Of a DNA stretch of 64,000 nucleotides, positions 21,221 to 32,597 are shown in pieces. Positions within the stretch are counted from its first letter, which is position 1, and each line of letters opens with the position of its first letter. This DNA comes from Cylindrodendrum hubeiense (lineage: Eukaryota > Ascomycota > Sordariomycetes > Hypocreales > Nectriaceae). Below the pieces are notes generated by a model that was not told where the DNA came from, searched no databases, and saw nothing but the letters and a program-made list of their open reading frames with translations. The translations under genes were made by a program, and so were the position numbers. Location: positions 62,001-126,000 of the forward strand of contig JAANBB010000020.1 of the NCBI GenBank assembly GCA_014621425.1, written 5' to 3'.

Positions 21221-23054
21221 TAAAATAATGGACCACAAGTGGTCACCCACAAGTACGTGAAGTGAAGTCGGGTAACTCCGACGTATCACCTTACTACGCT
21301 TGAGGATGCGCAATTGCATACGCGTCCGTGGATTGCCGCTCGACCTATCTCAATCCATAGCATAACTACTCTGTTCAAGAGGTGGTATGGTTGACGCGAT
21401 AGAGTTCGAGCGGCTAATGGTTGACTGACAATATTCTGGGCAAATAGGTCGCCGACCCGAATGCACGCATGCAACATTCCTCCACGCCCTTAACTGCTTC
21501 ATGCAGCGCCAGTTCAAATGCCGACCACCAACACGGCGTGGCGGCCTTTGCGGCGACTTGAATACCCCCCAGCTTCTCCTCTTCACGACGAGCCACTCAT
21601 GGACCCTTGACCAGTGTCGGAGATATCCTCAACGCATCAAGGTTGATGGGATAGTGGAGCCGGAGGGCCAATATTGCCGTAAGATTGCTCATCCGAGCGG
21701 TTGCCTCTACTACGTAGTAGATCATCTATTTCCACTTCTAAAGGCCGCTACTCATGCGTCCCTCTCCTCTTATAGGATTCAGCAGCGGGTAGGCATCCAT
21801 TGCCACCTCTTTTATGCAAAGATGCACACCCAGGCAGCAGTCCGTCTTGGAATGGGCTTTTCTTTAGTTGACTCGTGTTGGGTGAGACCATTCCTCTTGC
21901 TCCCGAGTACTACCCATATTAGGCATCTCGAACTTCATCTCGTTTTGCCTTCCATTTCCTGCTTACCATTACCCATGAATTCCTCGTAGCCTTGTACTCC
22001 ACAGTAGGTTCAAGGTCTTGATACCACCTGAGAAGGGGCACCTGGAAATGGCCGTGAGATTGCAGGGCTTCTTCTTGAATCCGACCCCTAGTTGAAAGCA
22101 GTGGACCTTTCTTTCTACCCCCCGGGTGGCCAAGATGTCTGGAAAGTTGCCTTTCATGACCTTAATCATTGGGATATTGAAATGCATGAAGCAATCACAA
22201 GTCAACCTCTAACACAGCTCTAAATTATCTCAGGTCGACGAAAGGCTTGCCCCTAGGCAGTAGTAGAAATGTAGAATCTGCCCCGCCACCGAATCTCGAA
22301 TCGATGCTTTCCAGTACAACTGTTCAGAAAGGCAACATATAGATAGTATGTGAGTCACGGGCATTGGTAGAACATAACGGGATTTACTAGGGTCATCTTA
22401 TACCAACAACAATACTAGCAGATCTGTCTATCTTGCTTTATCTATCGTGTATAGAGGATTGTAGAAACTTTTAGTTGAGACAGGTTAACTGTTGGAAATT
22501 GGTTACGGAGATTAGCTAACGTTTCCTCATAGATAGTGCGTAGAGTATAAACTTGGTAACCATTATAGCTATCAAGTAAGATTATCGTAAAAAGAAATAT
22601 AGGAAAATAGACAAAGCAGTGACGGCGTCGAATATAGAGGTCTCTCATGATGTGGACTCACGCAGGTCAGATTCCTCGAGTGGTCTGGCCTCCGCAGGGA
22701 ACCTCGGCGCAAGATCAGTCTGTCTCAGCCTGAACTCCGGGTCCCTTAGTCCGACCTCAGCACCAACTCAGCTTAGAGCGATAGGAGCTCAGATCTAGAA
22801 ATGGAAATGAATTTGGGTGTGCTTGAGTTTCTTCTGTGAGTAACGTAGCAAACATATGGAAATAGGATGCCATGACGGCGTTAAAAAAGGCTTGGCTATT
22901 CAAGTTTCATAGAACCAACAATATAAGGCAGCTATGCAAGTGGGATTAAGATATTATTGGGTAGTAAATTTGTATGTACTAGATAGTAAGCCCACACAGA
23001 CCTATTCAATATATCCAATTATCTACCCTCTAATTGTGAAACTTCTGCCTGAGA
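21221..23054. other. Gene-poor A+T-rich spacer
   Basis: About 1.8 kb between convergent fzo1 and the OPT gene. A perfect short palindrome GACCACAAGTGGTC lies just after the fzo1 stop (near 21230-21243). The section 22300-23030 is very A+T-rich and TpA-rich, as in repeat-induced point-mutated DNA; its one open frame (22442-22648, minus) has no family resemblance. Frames at 21350-21990 look non-coding. Confidence 0.5.
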
Positions 23055-26001
23055 TTATGTAGCAAACTCTCCGATGCGAGGTCCAAAGTACTCGCCTTCG
23101 GGCAATGTCAGCCGCGTGCAAGCTGTGGCCTCGCAGCCACGGTCTGGATCATTTCCAATCCAATTGATATCCGCACCGTTGTAGCTCACGGTAAAGAAGA
23201 TAATGACAGCAGCAATTGCTATTCCAGTTGAGAAAGCAGCCGAAAGAACGTAGTTGTACTTGGACCAGAAAGCGAGGTATCTCTTGCGGGTATAAACCCA
23301 CGATAACCAGGCCGGGAATACAGTAGGCCATATGTACGCCAGGTTGTAAGGCGACCAGATATGACCACCGGTCAAGATGACAACGGGGTGGATCTTGTTC
23401 AACCAATGGGTCTTAGAAAGCTTGCGAGTGGCGTAGTAGTAGATGACAGGGAAGGCCAGCCCAACTGGGAAAGCCGCGAGCATCGCTGTGTACTGGGCTC
23501 CCGAGCCCCACACCTTTCGGGCACCGAGGGAACCGAAGAGAACTGCGGCAGTAAAGTAGGTTTGGACACCGGGACAGCTGAACTTGTCTTTCTGGTCGCT
23601 CTCGCAGATGCCGGGGATGTTGGTGATTTGGAAGTTCATGACACCAGTGCAGACCAAGGCAGAAACGATGGCTGTTTAGAAGGTTAGAATATATGTATGA
23701 TAGACAGAATGCGGCAATACTCACTCGCAACAGTTTGGCACCAGAAAGTCTGACGCTGAGGGATTTTAAGGTAGTGGCCGAGTTTCAGATCGTTTGCAAA
23801 ATCCAGCGCATGAGCAACGGTCACATAACCGAAACCCTTGAAGAAGTTCATCTGAAAAATGTCAATACCTTCGTTCCGATAATTGAAAGGGGACAAAACT
23901 TACAGCTAAGGCATTACCTGGCTGCCACGCTCCTCCAATGAACTCTGCAAGAACGTTGTACTCGACTTCAATACCTGTAGTGGCAAATATAATGCCAGTG
24001 GGGATAGTGAAGAGCAAGGCCAGCGCAATACCGAAAAACACGACGCCAACACTGGTGTTTGTAGACCAGCCTGCGACAGCGGCGACTCCTAGTGCAATTG
24101 CAACGACCTGTGACGATGTGAGCTGGTTGTGTTCTCTATTTGCCTCGAAGGACATTCGGGAAAGCGGAGTCATACGTTGAGGATAAGGTACCACCACTCT
24201 GGGACCTCCTGGTAGGCTCCCATGAGCTTTGAATGAATATCCTGGAACTCAGTGCCATTTTCGCCTTTCTTGAAGCTGTTGAACAGCGACTTGAAGCCGA
24301 GCTTGATATCATTCCAATGATAGCATGCGGCGTAGGAAATGATGGCGCTGTAAACCGCAAAGAAGTACATGCTGATGGATTGTTAGTGAAAGACTATCAT
24401 CAGATTGGGGGGATCCTCTCACTAATAGGTGATTGACGAGGCAGCAATGTAAACTGGGCTATAGGCCTGGTATGCTGCTTCGTCAAGGAGGCCTTTATCG
24501 TCCAAAATCAACGACACATTGTATGCCGTGGCATTGTTGGTAAACATTGTGTTGGTGTTGATTGGGAGGAACCCAGTGTTGTATGTGTTGTTCCAGTACA
24601 TGAGGATGATGGTGAATCCACCGATTAAGGCGCCGAGAAACATGTTGAAAGTGACGTGGAAAGGCACAACAAGCGGGTCAACGTAGTATGTCACGATGTT
24701 CCAATCGAATGTGGGCAGTGGGTTGAAGGCGAGACCCTTCTTGAGGCCGGTAATTGCGGTGAGGTTGAAGTTGTTGGGCGCAATCCAAGCGAGCCAGTTG
24801 AAGAGGGACACAGCAGCAATAATGTGCTCGGGGAACCAGAACCAAACAAACATGGCGGCGAATGCGAGCAAGAAGAACTTGTATCGGGACGTCGTGAACA
24901 GTCGCTTAAAGGGACCAGGAACAGTTGGATTATCCTCTGCGATAGATTAGTAAGTGGTTATAAACATGCTGGAGCTTGAAAACCGACCATTGTGAAGAGA
25001 CTGATTTAGAGCCACAGTTACGAGCGAACGCGGCCAGATGCAGAATGACGGGTAGACCAAAAATCGTCTAGCCAGTCCTGCAAGTCCGAAGCCCATCAGA
25101 TTCATAGAAAGCTGAAAATGGTTAGCCGCAATCTTCATTGGTAAAAACTTCGCGCTTGATACTTACAGCAAGGCAGATCTGGAAGCCGAAGGAGCTAGCA
25201 AAGGGCAAGTCAAAGTACTTGGGCAGCCAGCTAGTGAAGACGATGTATCGGGAGTGAGGCAATCCAGTCGCCACATTTGCCATGATTGAGATGAGCATGT
25301 GCTCCTTTTGGTTGAACTTGCCGGGGTTCAATCTGTGCTTCGTGCCGAACAGCGTGAATGCTCCCACAGGTAGCCATTTCTCCCACGCCTTTCCCAGGGG
25401 GAACGAAAGCAGCTGCACGACAGCGGCGTCAAGTCGAATACTGGGCTGACGCACTGAGAAAAGCTGGTTGATGAAGCTGAGCAGGATAACAAAAAGCAGG
25501 CCGATAGTCCAAGCGCGGATGGTGCCGGCCGGGATGGAGGTGTCGTCCTTGTTGCTGACAACAGCACGGACCTGGGAGTAAGGAGAGTTGATGGTGAAGA
25601 GAGCGACTTCGGTCTTGATGTTGGAGATGAAGTCGGTGTGCTGCTCGGGATGTTGAAAGAGGTCCGGATGGTTGACGAAGCTTTGGAGACGAACGACCGA
25701 CTCCGAACTAAAATTGGGGTCGTTCTCATGCAAGTGGATAAGGCCCTCGGCCCGCTGAACTACTATTAGAGGACATAAAAACGCTGCGATGACCAGAACG
25801 TACCTCCTTGGCCTCCTCTAGACTGAGAGTCTTGCCATGTTCTTGGGCTTCAATAACGTCTTCTGGGCTAGCACCGAGCAAATTTGAGATCTCCTCTATC
25901 GAGGAGCCCTTCGTCTCGCCTCGAACCGACGCCGCATCCTCAGCAGAGTTGGTGGGCTGCACTTCATCGCTGGCGGCGATCTTTTCTGTAACCACGGCCA
26001 T
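23055..26001 (-). CDS. OPT-family oligopeptide transporter (ISP4-like), 855 aa
   Basis: Proton-coupled uptake of tetra/pentapeptides or glutathione-like peptides through the plasma membrane. Eight exons: 26001-25804, 25754-25167, 25111-24988, 24936-24423, 24371-24176, 24107-23904, 23851-23725 and 23671-23055; every junction keeps phase. The N-tail is acidic and soluble ([14 protein letters not shown]), followed by [20 protein letters not shown] where OPTs have the NPG-region strand, then about 14-16 spans. Family landmarks are [38 protein letters not shown] (the KIPPR-like motif) and NIPGIC. Length fits fungal OPTs (750-900 aa). The substrate cannot be read from the sequence. It complements the permease and ammonium transporter in a nitrogen-scavenging set. 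Confidence 0.93.
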
Positions 26002-27592
26002 GGTGGTGGTATCGGGAAGAACCGAGTCTCCAATTAGAACCCTTAGAGACTACTTCTCAGCTCACTTTCTCTTTTGCAGTGCTTTAAACCTGAGTGTAGT
26101 TCCCTGGCCCTGGGGTTGAAAGCCCTTTTATTCGAGCTCTGGTTATACTGTGGATACTATCCATGCTGTTGAAAAAGCGAAGCACGATCAACAATTGCGT
26201 GCTCGGAGCCAAGGCGGCCCTTTATTGTTTATGTCAAAGATCCCCTGCGTGACACTCCGTTCTTGGCTATGTCGTCCGTGCGATGCTGGTGTGAACGGGG
26301 CAAAGTCCTGGCTAGATCAAGTTTACGGGTCCGAATCTCCAGAATGTATGACGTGCTCCGGGCGCCGATTGCACCTTTCCAGTGCGACCATGCGTTTCCA
26401 CGCAAGCATCGATTTAAACGGCGATTTGGCCGCCTTGTATGCCCCAATATCCAATGGAAATATAGATTATAGACGGGCGTTGCTTATGATAACCATGCAG
26501 CGGCCAAAGTTCCCCATCCGTCCCACGACGGTTCATTGCACTCGAAGAACCTTGTAACGTGGCCGAATTCGACAGGACACATTGGGAAAGGATCTTCACC
26601 TCTGCTGCGCTCTATGCTTAATTTTTAACTAAGCGGGAGTTACGTACAAGACGCGCGGCACCATCGCCCGGGCCAGGGTATATTAGGTTTTTATACGTAA
26701 AGTATATGGGAGGAAACCAATCACTCCTGCGCAATTTTTTATTGAGACTCCACAGCCATAGAGTCGCATCGGCCCACAACGTTGAGAACACCCACCATGT
26801 CAACGATCCTTCCGAGCTGTTTCAGACGCATCATTAGAGAGAATTCATTCTAGTGAGGGAAGCACGGAGACTCCGAGACGCTGTGTGATGTGTAAACGAT
26901 ATTAAATAGTTGTACAGCCCTCGGGGCGCCCGGGACGAGCGCGGATTATGTGCTGAGACTGCAGCATGCTGTCATGAGATGAAAATTCCGAGTGTTTATG
27001 ATGATGGTGCCATAGGGCACTCTGGGGTTATATTTCGAGGAGCTCAGCTGGTAGCCAGACTACTATTCAAAATGCCGTGCCTTACCCAACATCTAGGAAG
27101 GACAAGTTCTTTCCTTTCTTTGTAATTTGACGCACAATCTTTATCTCACATTTCCCCATTGCCTTGGAATTAGACTAATCGATATAGTAAATATCTTGCT
27201 ATTTAATCTGACATCTCAACCGACTTGTTCTAGCACCTTGAAATTTGCTTACCCGTACCTCGGAATTATGTTTAAATATGACACCATCGCATTTGAAAGG
27301 TCGCTACAAGGATAAATGATTAGGGTTAAAATAAAGTTTAATTACTAGTCCTACTGAATTATGCTGTTCATATAAGCTACTTCTAGATATATTTCACCAT
27401 CAATCCTCAAATGTCACCAGTAATCTAAGTGATCCACGGCTTGCATCAAAATCTGGGGTCGGTATACTTGGCGATGGGGCTTGGAGCCCGGGGATGCGCA
27501 TACGTAGATTCCGTAGATGAATCCAGGGCTGGGTTCATGACTGCGGACCGGGTAACTCCACTAGCTGGTCTCATTTGCAAGGCCGAGTTGCG
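26002..27592. other. Intergenic, OPT promoter and A+T-rich spacer
   Basis: About 1.6 kb. The part nearest 26002-26130 has a CT/GA-rich leader and is the probable OPT promoter. The part 26600-27430 is A+T-rich with short frames only. No gene recognised. Confidence 0.5.
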
Positions 27593-28186
27593 TTACAGGC
27601 GGGACCGGGCGATGGTGGACCAGACAAGTGCACATACCAGGATCTTGGTAGTAGGTGTGGTCGGCATGCCCTTGCTCTTAAGTTGCTTGGCGGAATTAAT
27701 ACGCGGAACTGGAATTCTGACAGATGCGGGAGGTGCTTTAGAGTACTCTGGATGCAACACTGGAGTTGGAGGAGGGTGCTTCCGACAGTTGATTGAGTCG
27801 ATGAATCCCGAAAATAGACGATGACGATGTGAGCTTCTTCTGGAGTCGGTTTCGTGCGAAACACCCAAGCAGATAACTGCCGCACTTGGTTCAATAAACC
27901 ATCGAAACCACGTTGGAGGCTTAATGGGAGCAACGAGGTCGGTTCTGTTGTCTGGAATGTAAAGATTGCTTTGATGCAAGTCCTCACCCAGTGGAGTGAG
28001 CATGAACTTGCCTAATCTGGTGACGAATGGAGAAGGCCAGTGTCAAAACCGGATTTCATGGTACCCGATTCTGTGGATGGCCATGACTGTGTCCAGTAAC
28101 ATGGACAGAAGTTGGACTTGGGGGTCCACTAATTTGTCTCGGAGGACCGGGAACCGCGGGCCCGTGGACTTGAGGAGAGTCAAGTT
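27593..28186 (-). pseudogene. Decayed protein-coding remnant of unknown family
   Basis: Read on the minus strand, the frame LTLLKSTGPRFPVLRDKLV continues through MAIHRIGYHEIRF, hits a TGA (28045-28043) and goes on in frame as PFVTRLGKFMLTPLGEDLHQ, then WFRWFIEPSAAVICLG, LFSGFIDSIN and an unstructured Pro-rich tail ending at a stop. The flow of protein-like sequence on both sides of the stop suggests one former gene. I do not recognise the family; the 'LGEDLHQSNLYIPDNRTDLV' stretch faintly recalls phosphotransferase folds (LHxxN...D) but the catalytic context is missing. An unrecognised intron removing the TGA is possible. Confidence 0.33.
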
Positions 28187-28271
28187 CCTCGTCCGTGAAC
28201 TTGCCGTTCCCCTTCAACAACTATATCCGCCAAACAGAGAACAGAGCCTGGCTTGAATCGATTGACACCTC

Positions 28272-30744
28272 ATGTCCAGTATGCAGAGAGGGGAAACGAT
28301 CCGAGCGAGGCGCCAACGGCTTTCTTTGCTCCCGCGCGCGGTATGACCCTCTGACGCCCCCGCTTCCCGTCGGATAACTCTCCGCTAAGTCCTCCCTCGC
28401 AGTGTGAAGGATGCAAAGTACGCAAGGTATGCCGAAGCAAGGATTTTGCTGCGACCCGGGGCTAAGCTTAGATGGCGTTAGACTCGGTGTGACCGCTCTA
28501 ACCCTTGCTCGAATTGCAAGGCATCGGGCATTGCGTGCCAACAGGCCAGTGCCGAATCGGAAAGTCGTCCAAAAGTTGACCGGGTATCTCAGTTGTAAGT
28601 TTTGCAGATTTTGTAATTGTTAATGCTAACGCTTGACAAGGGAAGACTACATTGAAAAGCTGGAGGAGCGACTGTGCAAGGTCGAGCACCAGCTCACCAG
28701 CCATAGAAGCCAATCCGGGGCATCCAGAGTTCCCTCAGTATCCCATATTGTTGGGACTGAACGCAAAACCCCTGTCTCTCACATATTAACAGACAGAACA
28801 AATAGTTTTTATGAAGGCAGTTCTTCCTTCACCAACCATTCCGTTCAAGCAAGCGAGGTTGCCCAAAGGACAGCCAGTGCAGATATTTCCGGCGCAGCAT
28901 CGAGCATTGACGCATCCTTTAGTGACCTACATGCTCTGCTTCAACCCTCGTCAAGCTTGTCATCTCTTGAAAACCATCAGTTCTCCCTCAATACCGATTC
29001 TCGCCCTTTCCCAGAACTAGACTCGTTACCAGTTGCACTGGTGCTTTCTGTTTTGCGGAGAATAAAAAGTAGGCATGAATTTCATACATCTAATGCGGAG
29101 GAAAGATGGAAGGGGAGTGGAGTTTTAGATGGCTTGCTAATATTTACAGCTCATGCACCGATATTTTTATCTGGCTACACAATCCATGACACTTCGCTCA
29201 TCGAGAGCCTCTGCCAATCCGTATATTTCCCGACAGAGGCAGTCTCCATTGGACAACTTACGAGCATGCATGGGATATTTTCCTGTCTCTTGAAAGAATT
29301 CATAGTAACGCAAGACCCATTGTGTAAACAATATGACCTAAAAGCACATGTCGCCAAGTGCGAACATAACTTTAATACTGGCGTTGAAACATTTGATGTT
29401 CTCGCAGTACCTAGTTTCGACAACCTGCTGTCGTTAATATTGGCGGTAAGTGGGAATTGTATGAGCAAATACTATTAAGATTCCACCGCTGATACCATTA
29501 TTTACTCTCTAGGTGATAAAAGCGCAGAGCGAAGGCAAACCTCAATTATGCTGCACTCTCATCGCTGCAGCAGCAAGCCATTGCCAAATGCTGGGGTATC
29601 ATCGTGAGATGACGTATCCACGCGACAGCGTCAGAGTTAATGAGCAGAGGCGCCGAATGTTTTGGTCATTATACATATTTGACAAAAATATGTCCCTGCT
29701 ATTAGGCCGTGCCTCAAAGATGTGCGATTTTGAGATCGACGCGCAGTACCCTGCTTTATCGACAGATGCCGCTCAGAGGCCGTGGGATGAATGGTTTATC
29801 ATGGCTATCAGGCTAGCAAAGATCCAGGGCCAGATCTATGACGCGCAATATTCGGCTGCAGCATTAAAAACATCCGTTGCAGACCGGGAAAAACACATTA
29901 ATGATATGAGCAGAGTCATGCAGCAGTGGCGTGTCGACTTGGAGCAGGTACGTGCGACGAACACTGTCTATTCCCCCGAGGTGATCCCAAGATGATATTA
30001 ACAACCCACCCAGATAAATCCGGTTCAAGTCAAGCATCCCCAAATCCTTACTCTTTCCAGGCATCACTGGGACATAATGTACTACTCGACATTGACATCT
30101 CTATTGCGAGCATCAGCCACTTCTGGGGCAGGAGGCGAGATCAGCTCGCAGTGTTTCCAAGCCGCACGTTTAGGGTTGCAAAGCCATCTTCGCTACTTTT
30201 CCGGCTGTCATGCGCTTGAAATGCTCTCAGATACAGAATTTGCCAACTGGTGAGTTTGTAGTTGCGTTCCAAGCTCAACACGTGTCAGTCGACTCATTTT
30301 CGCAGGGTCCTTCACAATTCATCATTCAGTCCATTCCTTGTAATATTTCTTCATGCCATTGCAGCAACGAGTCTGGAAGATGTCAAGCTTCTCAACGAGG
30401 TGATCGAGACACTCAGAAATTTCAGAGGGGCCTCTAGCAGCTCTGAACGGCTCTATCTAATATGTGCCGCATTTGCGCGGCTGGCTGGCCGGATGGTAGA
30501 GGAACAGAGTTCGTGTGTGGGGGCATACGACCAACAAACAGACTCCCTGCATCTTTTAGATACAGTGGACCATATCCCTATTGTCTGGCCAGAATCACTG
30601 CAAGATTTCCCGGAGATGGAAACGTCGACGGATGAAATCTGTAGCTGGGACGTTCCTGACATGGCTGCAATTCTAAGCAGCTGGGCTGAGGGGCAGCCAT
30701 CTGCATTCAGTATGTACGGGACGAATTTTAGAGGCCAACCCTAA
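28272..30744 (+). CDS. Zn2Cys6 transcription factor with fungal TF middle-homology domain, 710 aa
   Basis: Nuclear regulator. Seven exons: 28272-28340, 28403-28426 (only 24 bases), 28482-28594, 28641-29445, 29513-29980, 30035-30249 and 30306-30744. The zinc cluster is assembled from three exons: LPRACEGCKVRK, then TRCDRSNPCSNCKASGIAC, giving C-x2-C-x6-C-x5-C-x2-C-x6-C. A coiled coil follows (EDYIEKLEERLCKVEHQL), typical for dimerisation. The middle-homology region has RRRMFWSLYIFDKNMSLLLG and the HWDIMYYSTLTSLLRAS helix. The intron 29981-30034 was placed by the phase needed to keep that helix; an AG at 30059-30060 would break the frame. The start is the least certain part because exon 1 is short and low in information. 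No target gene can be named. Confidence 0.85.
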
Positions 30745-31841
30745 TGGAATTATCATAATGCGTTGGCAGAATGGGAAGGGAGGGAGGGATAATTAGTCGA
30801 ATGAAGTTGCAGAATGCATTGCAGATGAGCATCGTGCATCGGAGGAAGACTTGGTAATGGATCAAAAAGTGCATGCAGAGTCGGCGGCTCGCTACGCTCT
30901 CTGGCTGGCTGAATCAACTTCAAATTGTGGCTGTGGTGTTTCATGACAAGTGGGATATTCACAGTTCTGTGGCTCTCGGGCTTGCAATGCTGTTTGACGT
31001 ATGGCAAGTGAAGGAAGCGTACACACTGCATGCACTGTAACTGGGCATTTCTGGTGGTGACGAGAGCACCGGTCAGCTTAGCTTGGCGATCGTCAGTGCT
31101 GCATTGCCCGAAGGATTAGGGAATGGATTCTCGGAGCAATTTTGCCAAGCGATAAAAGTACCTTCTCACACTAGCTTCTATGCACAGGTACATCTGGTTT
31201 GCTGCGATTACTGTGGATCGCGTCGCAAATAGATGCATTGGGACCTGTCCAGCTGAAGTTGATGCGGGGGATGAAACACTAGAGAGACCCAGGACGGGTC
31301 ATCGGGCTTGCGGTCCGTCGACACGTCCTTTGACAGGCCAATTCATTATTCATGCAAACATTAACGGACAGCTTCATTTGCAACATCACCGGGATTGACC
31401 CGCTCCTCTGAGGCAGAATACCGCGAGCCATGGTAAGAACGGACAGTTTTTAACCCATATTGCTATTAGGCATTGAGGGGATATCTCTAGGATCTTCAGC
31501 TTCTAGTAGGCCATGTTACAAATTTTGATCCTTCGGAGGCATAGCAGATGTTCAGCTCTATGTCATCCAAGGATACCTTGCCATCGTGACCGTCACCATG
31601 ACCGTCATAGATTCCGAATTCCATCCGGGGTGATACGATATACGATGTGTCAAGTCGGTGAAAGAGGATTCATCAGAGACGAAATGAGTATAAATACCAA
31701 CGTGATCTCGCTTCAAGTTCATTTCTTGAGCTACTACCAAACACACAGCAACCACTTCTACAACAACTACATCTGAACGAAACTCTCAGTTCTAAAGCAT
31801 CCTTTTTTCCCACCACAATCAACCAACCACCAACCTACATC
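30745..31841. other. Intergenic, promoter of the Cys-rich secreted gene
   Basis: About 1.1 kb upstream of the defensin-like precursor gene, with the TATA element listed separately close to the gene. No coding frame supported; the small frames have no recognisable domains. Confidence 0.5.
31689..31696 (+). promoter_or_regulatory. TATA box of the defensin-like precursor gene
   Basis: TATAAATA about 150 bases before the ATG, followed by a CA- and CT-rich leader (ACCACTTCTACAACAACTAC, later CAACCAACCACCAACC) ending in a good ATG context. This is the layout of inducible, strongly expressed fungal genes. Confidence 0.6.
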
Positions 31842-32267
31842 ATGCAGCTCATCAAGAACCTTTTGACCATCGCCATGTGCGCTTCCATGGTTTCTGCCTG
31901 GTGCCACGACTCAGTTTCTTGCGCTGTTGGAGGAAACACGGTCTGCAACGAAGTCTGTGTTCGACAGGGAAACCCCAACGGCGGTCGATGCATGCCACGA
32001 GACGGCTGTTCGGGCAACACCATTTGCGCATGCTATCCGCGCAAGCGCAGTGACAAGCAGATTGACGGCGACGAAGTGCTCCTCGAAGTCATGGAAGAGA
32101 CTGTTGTCCCTCCCTCGAATGTTGAAGAAAGGAACCCATTGGAGAAGCGAAGTGTCTGCTGCAGCCTTCCCGGTTCTTGGGCGGGCGCTTGCTGCGAAGC
32201 TCACTGCGACTACATTGGAAAGCCTGGTGGCCAATGCTCGGACAAGAATGTTTGCACATGCAACTGA
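31842..32267 (+). CDS. Secreted precursor with two defensin-like (CS-alpha-beta) domains and Kex2 sites, 141 aa
   Basis: Single-exon secretory precursor. The signal peptide is about residues 1-19 (MQLIKNLLTIAMCASMVSA). Domain 1 (about 20-66) has eight Cys at 21, 27, 35, 39, 50, 56, 62 and 64. A Kex2-type RKR (67-69) is followed by an acidic spacer (GDEVLLEVMEE) and a second site EKR (101-103). Domain 2 (104-141) has eight Cys at 106, 107, 117, 118, 122, 132, 138 and 140. Both domains carry the CS-alpha-beta signature C-x3-C ... G-x-C ... C-x-C (C35-x3-C39, G48-x-C50, C62-x-C64; C118-x3-C122, G130-x-C132, C138-x-C140). Processing would free two different mature peptides. Known relatives act as antimicrobial defensins or secreted effectors; activity here is inferred only. 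A strong TATA and CA-rich leader precede it. Confidence 0.82.
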   Translation: MQLIKNLLTIAMCASMVSAWCHDSVSCAVGGNTVCNEVCVRQGNPNGGRCMPRDGCSGNTICACYPRKRSDKQIDGDEVLLEVMEETVVPPSNVEERNPLEKRSVCCSLPGSWAGACCEAHCDYIGKPGGQCSDKNVCTCN

Positions 32268-32597
32268 GATGCACATTGTTGGACTTACTGACAAGCTCAT
32301 TCAACATTGTCTTCTCAAGGGTGTTAGTGGGGATTTGGGGAGTATGAAGTGGTGGATGCACGGATGAAAGATTGAAGATTAGGATAGTCGGGTTGAGTAG
32401 ATTCAATACTAAAATTATCTGCTGAGCAGCTCTAAGGTTATGAAAACACTTGTCCCTTCCCTTGATACCGTTCTAAACGTAGGGTAATCCTTTGCGCCAA
32501 AGTAAACGAGGAATAAATAAATAACAGAACTACATAGAGGACAACAGTACGCTCTATCCTTGAAAACCCTACAGACCATCTGTATCTTATGCGAAGT
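32268..32597. other. Intergenic between convergent genes
   Basis: A 330-base spacer between the 3' ends of the defensin-like gene and the Clr5-ankyrin gene. Nothing else visible. Confidence 0.5.

Noticed and set aside
21501..21989. 162-codon plus-strand frame between fzo1 and the OPT gene
   Set aside because: Odd composition and no recognisable motif; neither strand gives a convincing protein.
22442..22648. 68-codon hydrophobic minus-strand frame in A+T-rich DNA
   Set aside because: A+T-rich sequence readily yields Phe/Ile/Leu-rich frames; no support as a gene.
22688..22770. tRNA-like or small-RNA-like G+C-rich patch in an A+T-rich spacer
   Set aside because: I could not fold it to a cloverleaf with conserved TpsiC and D-loop bases.
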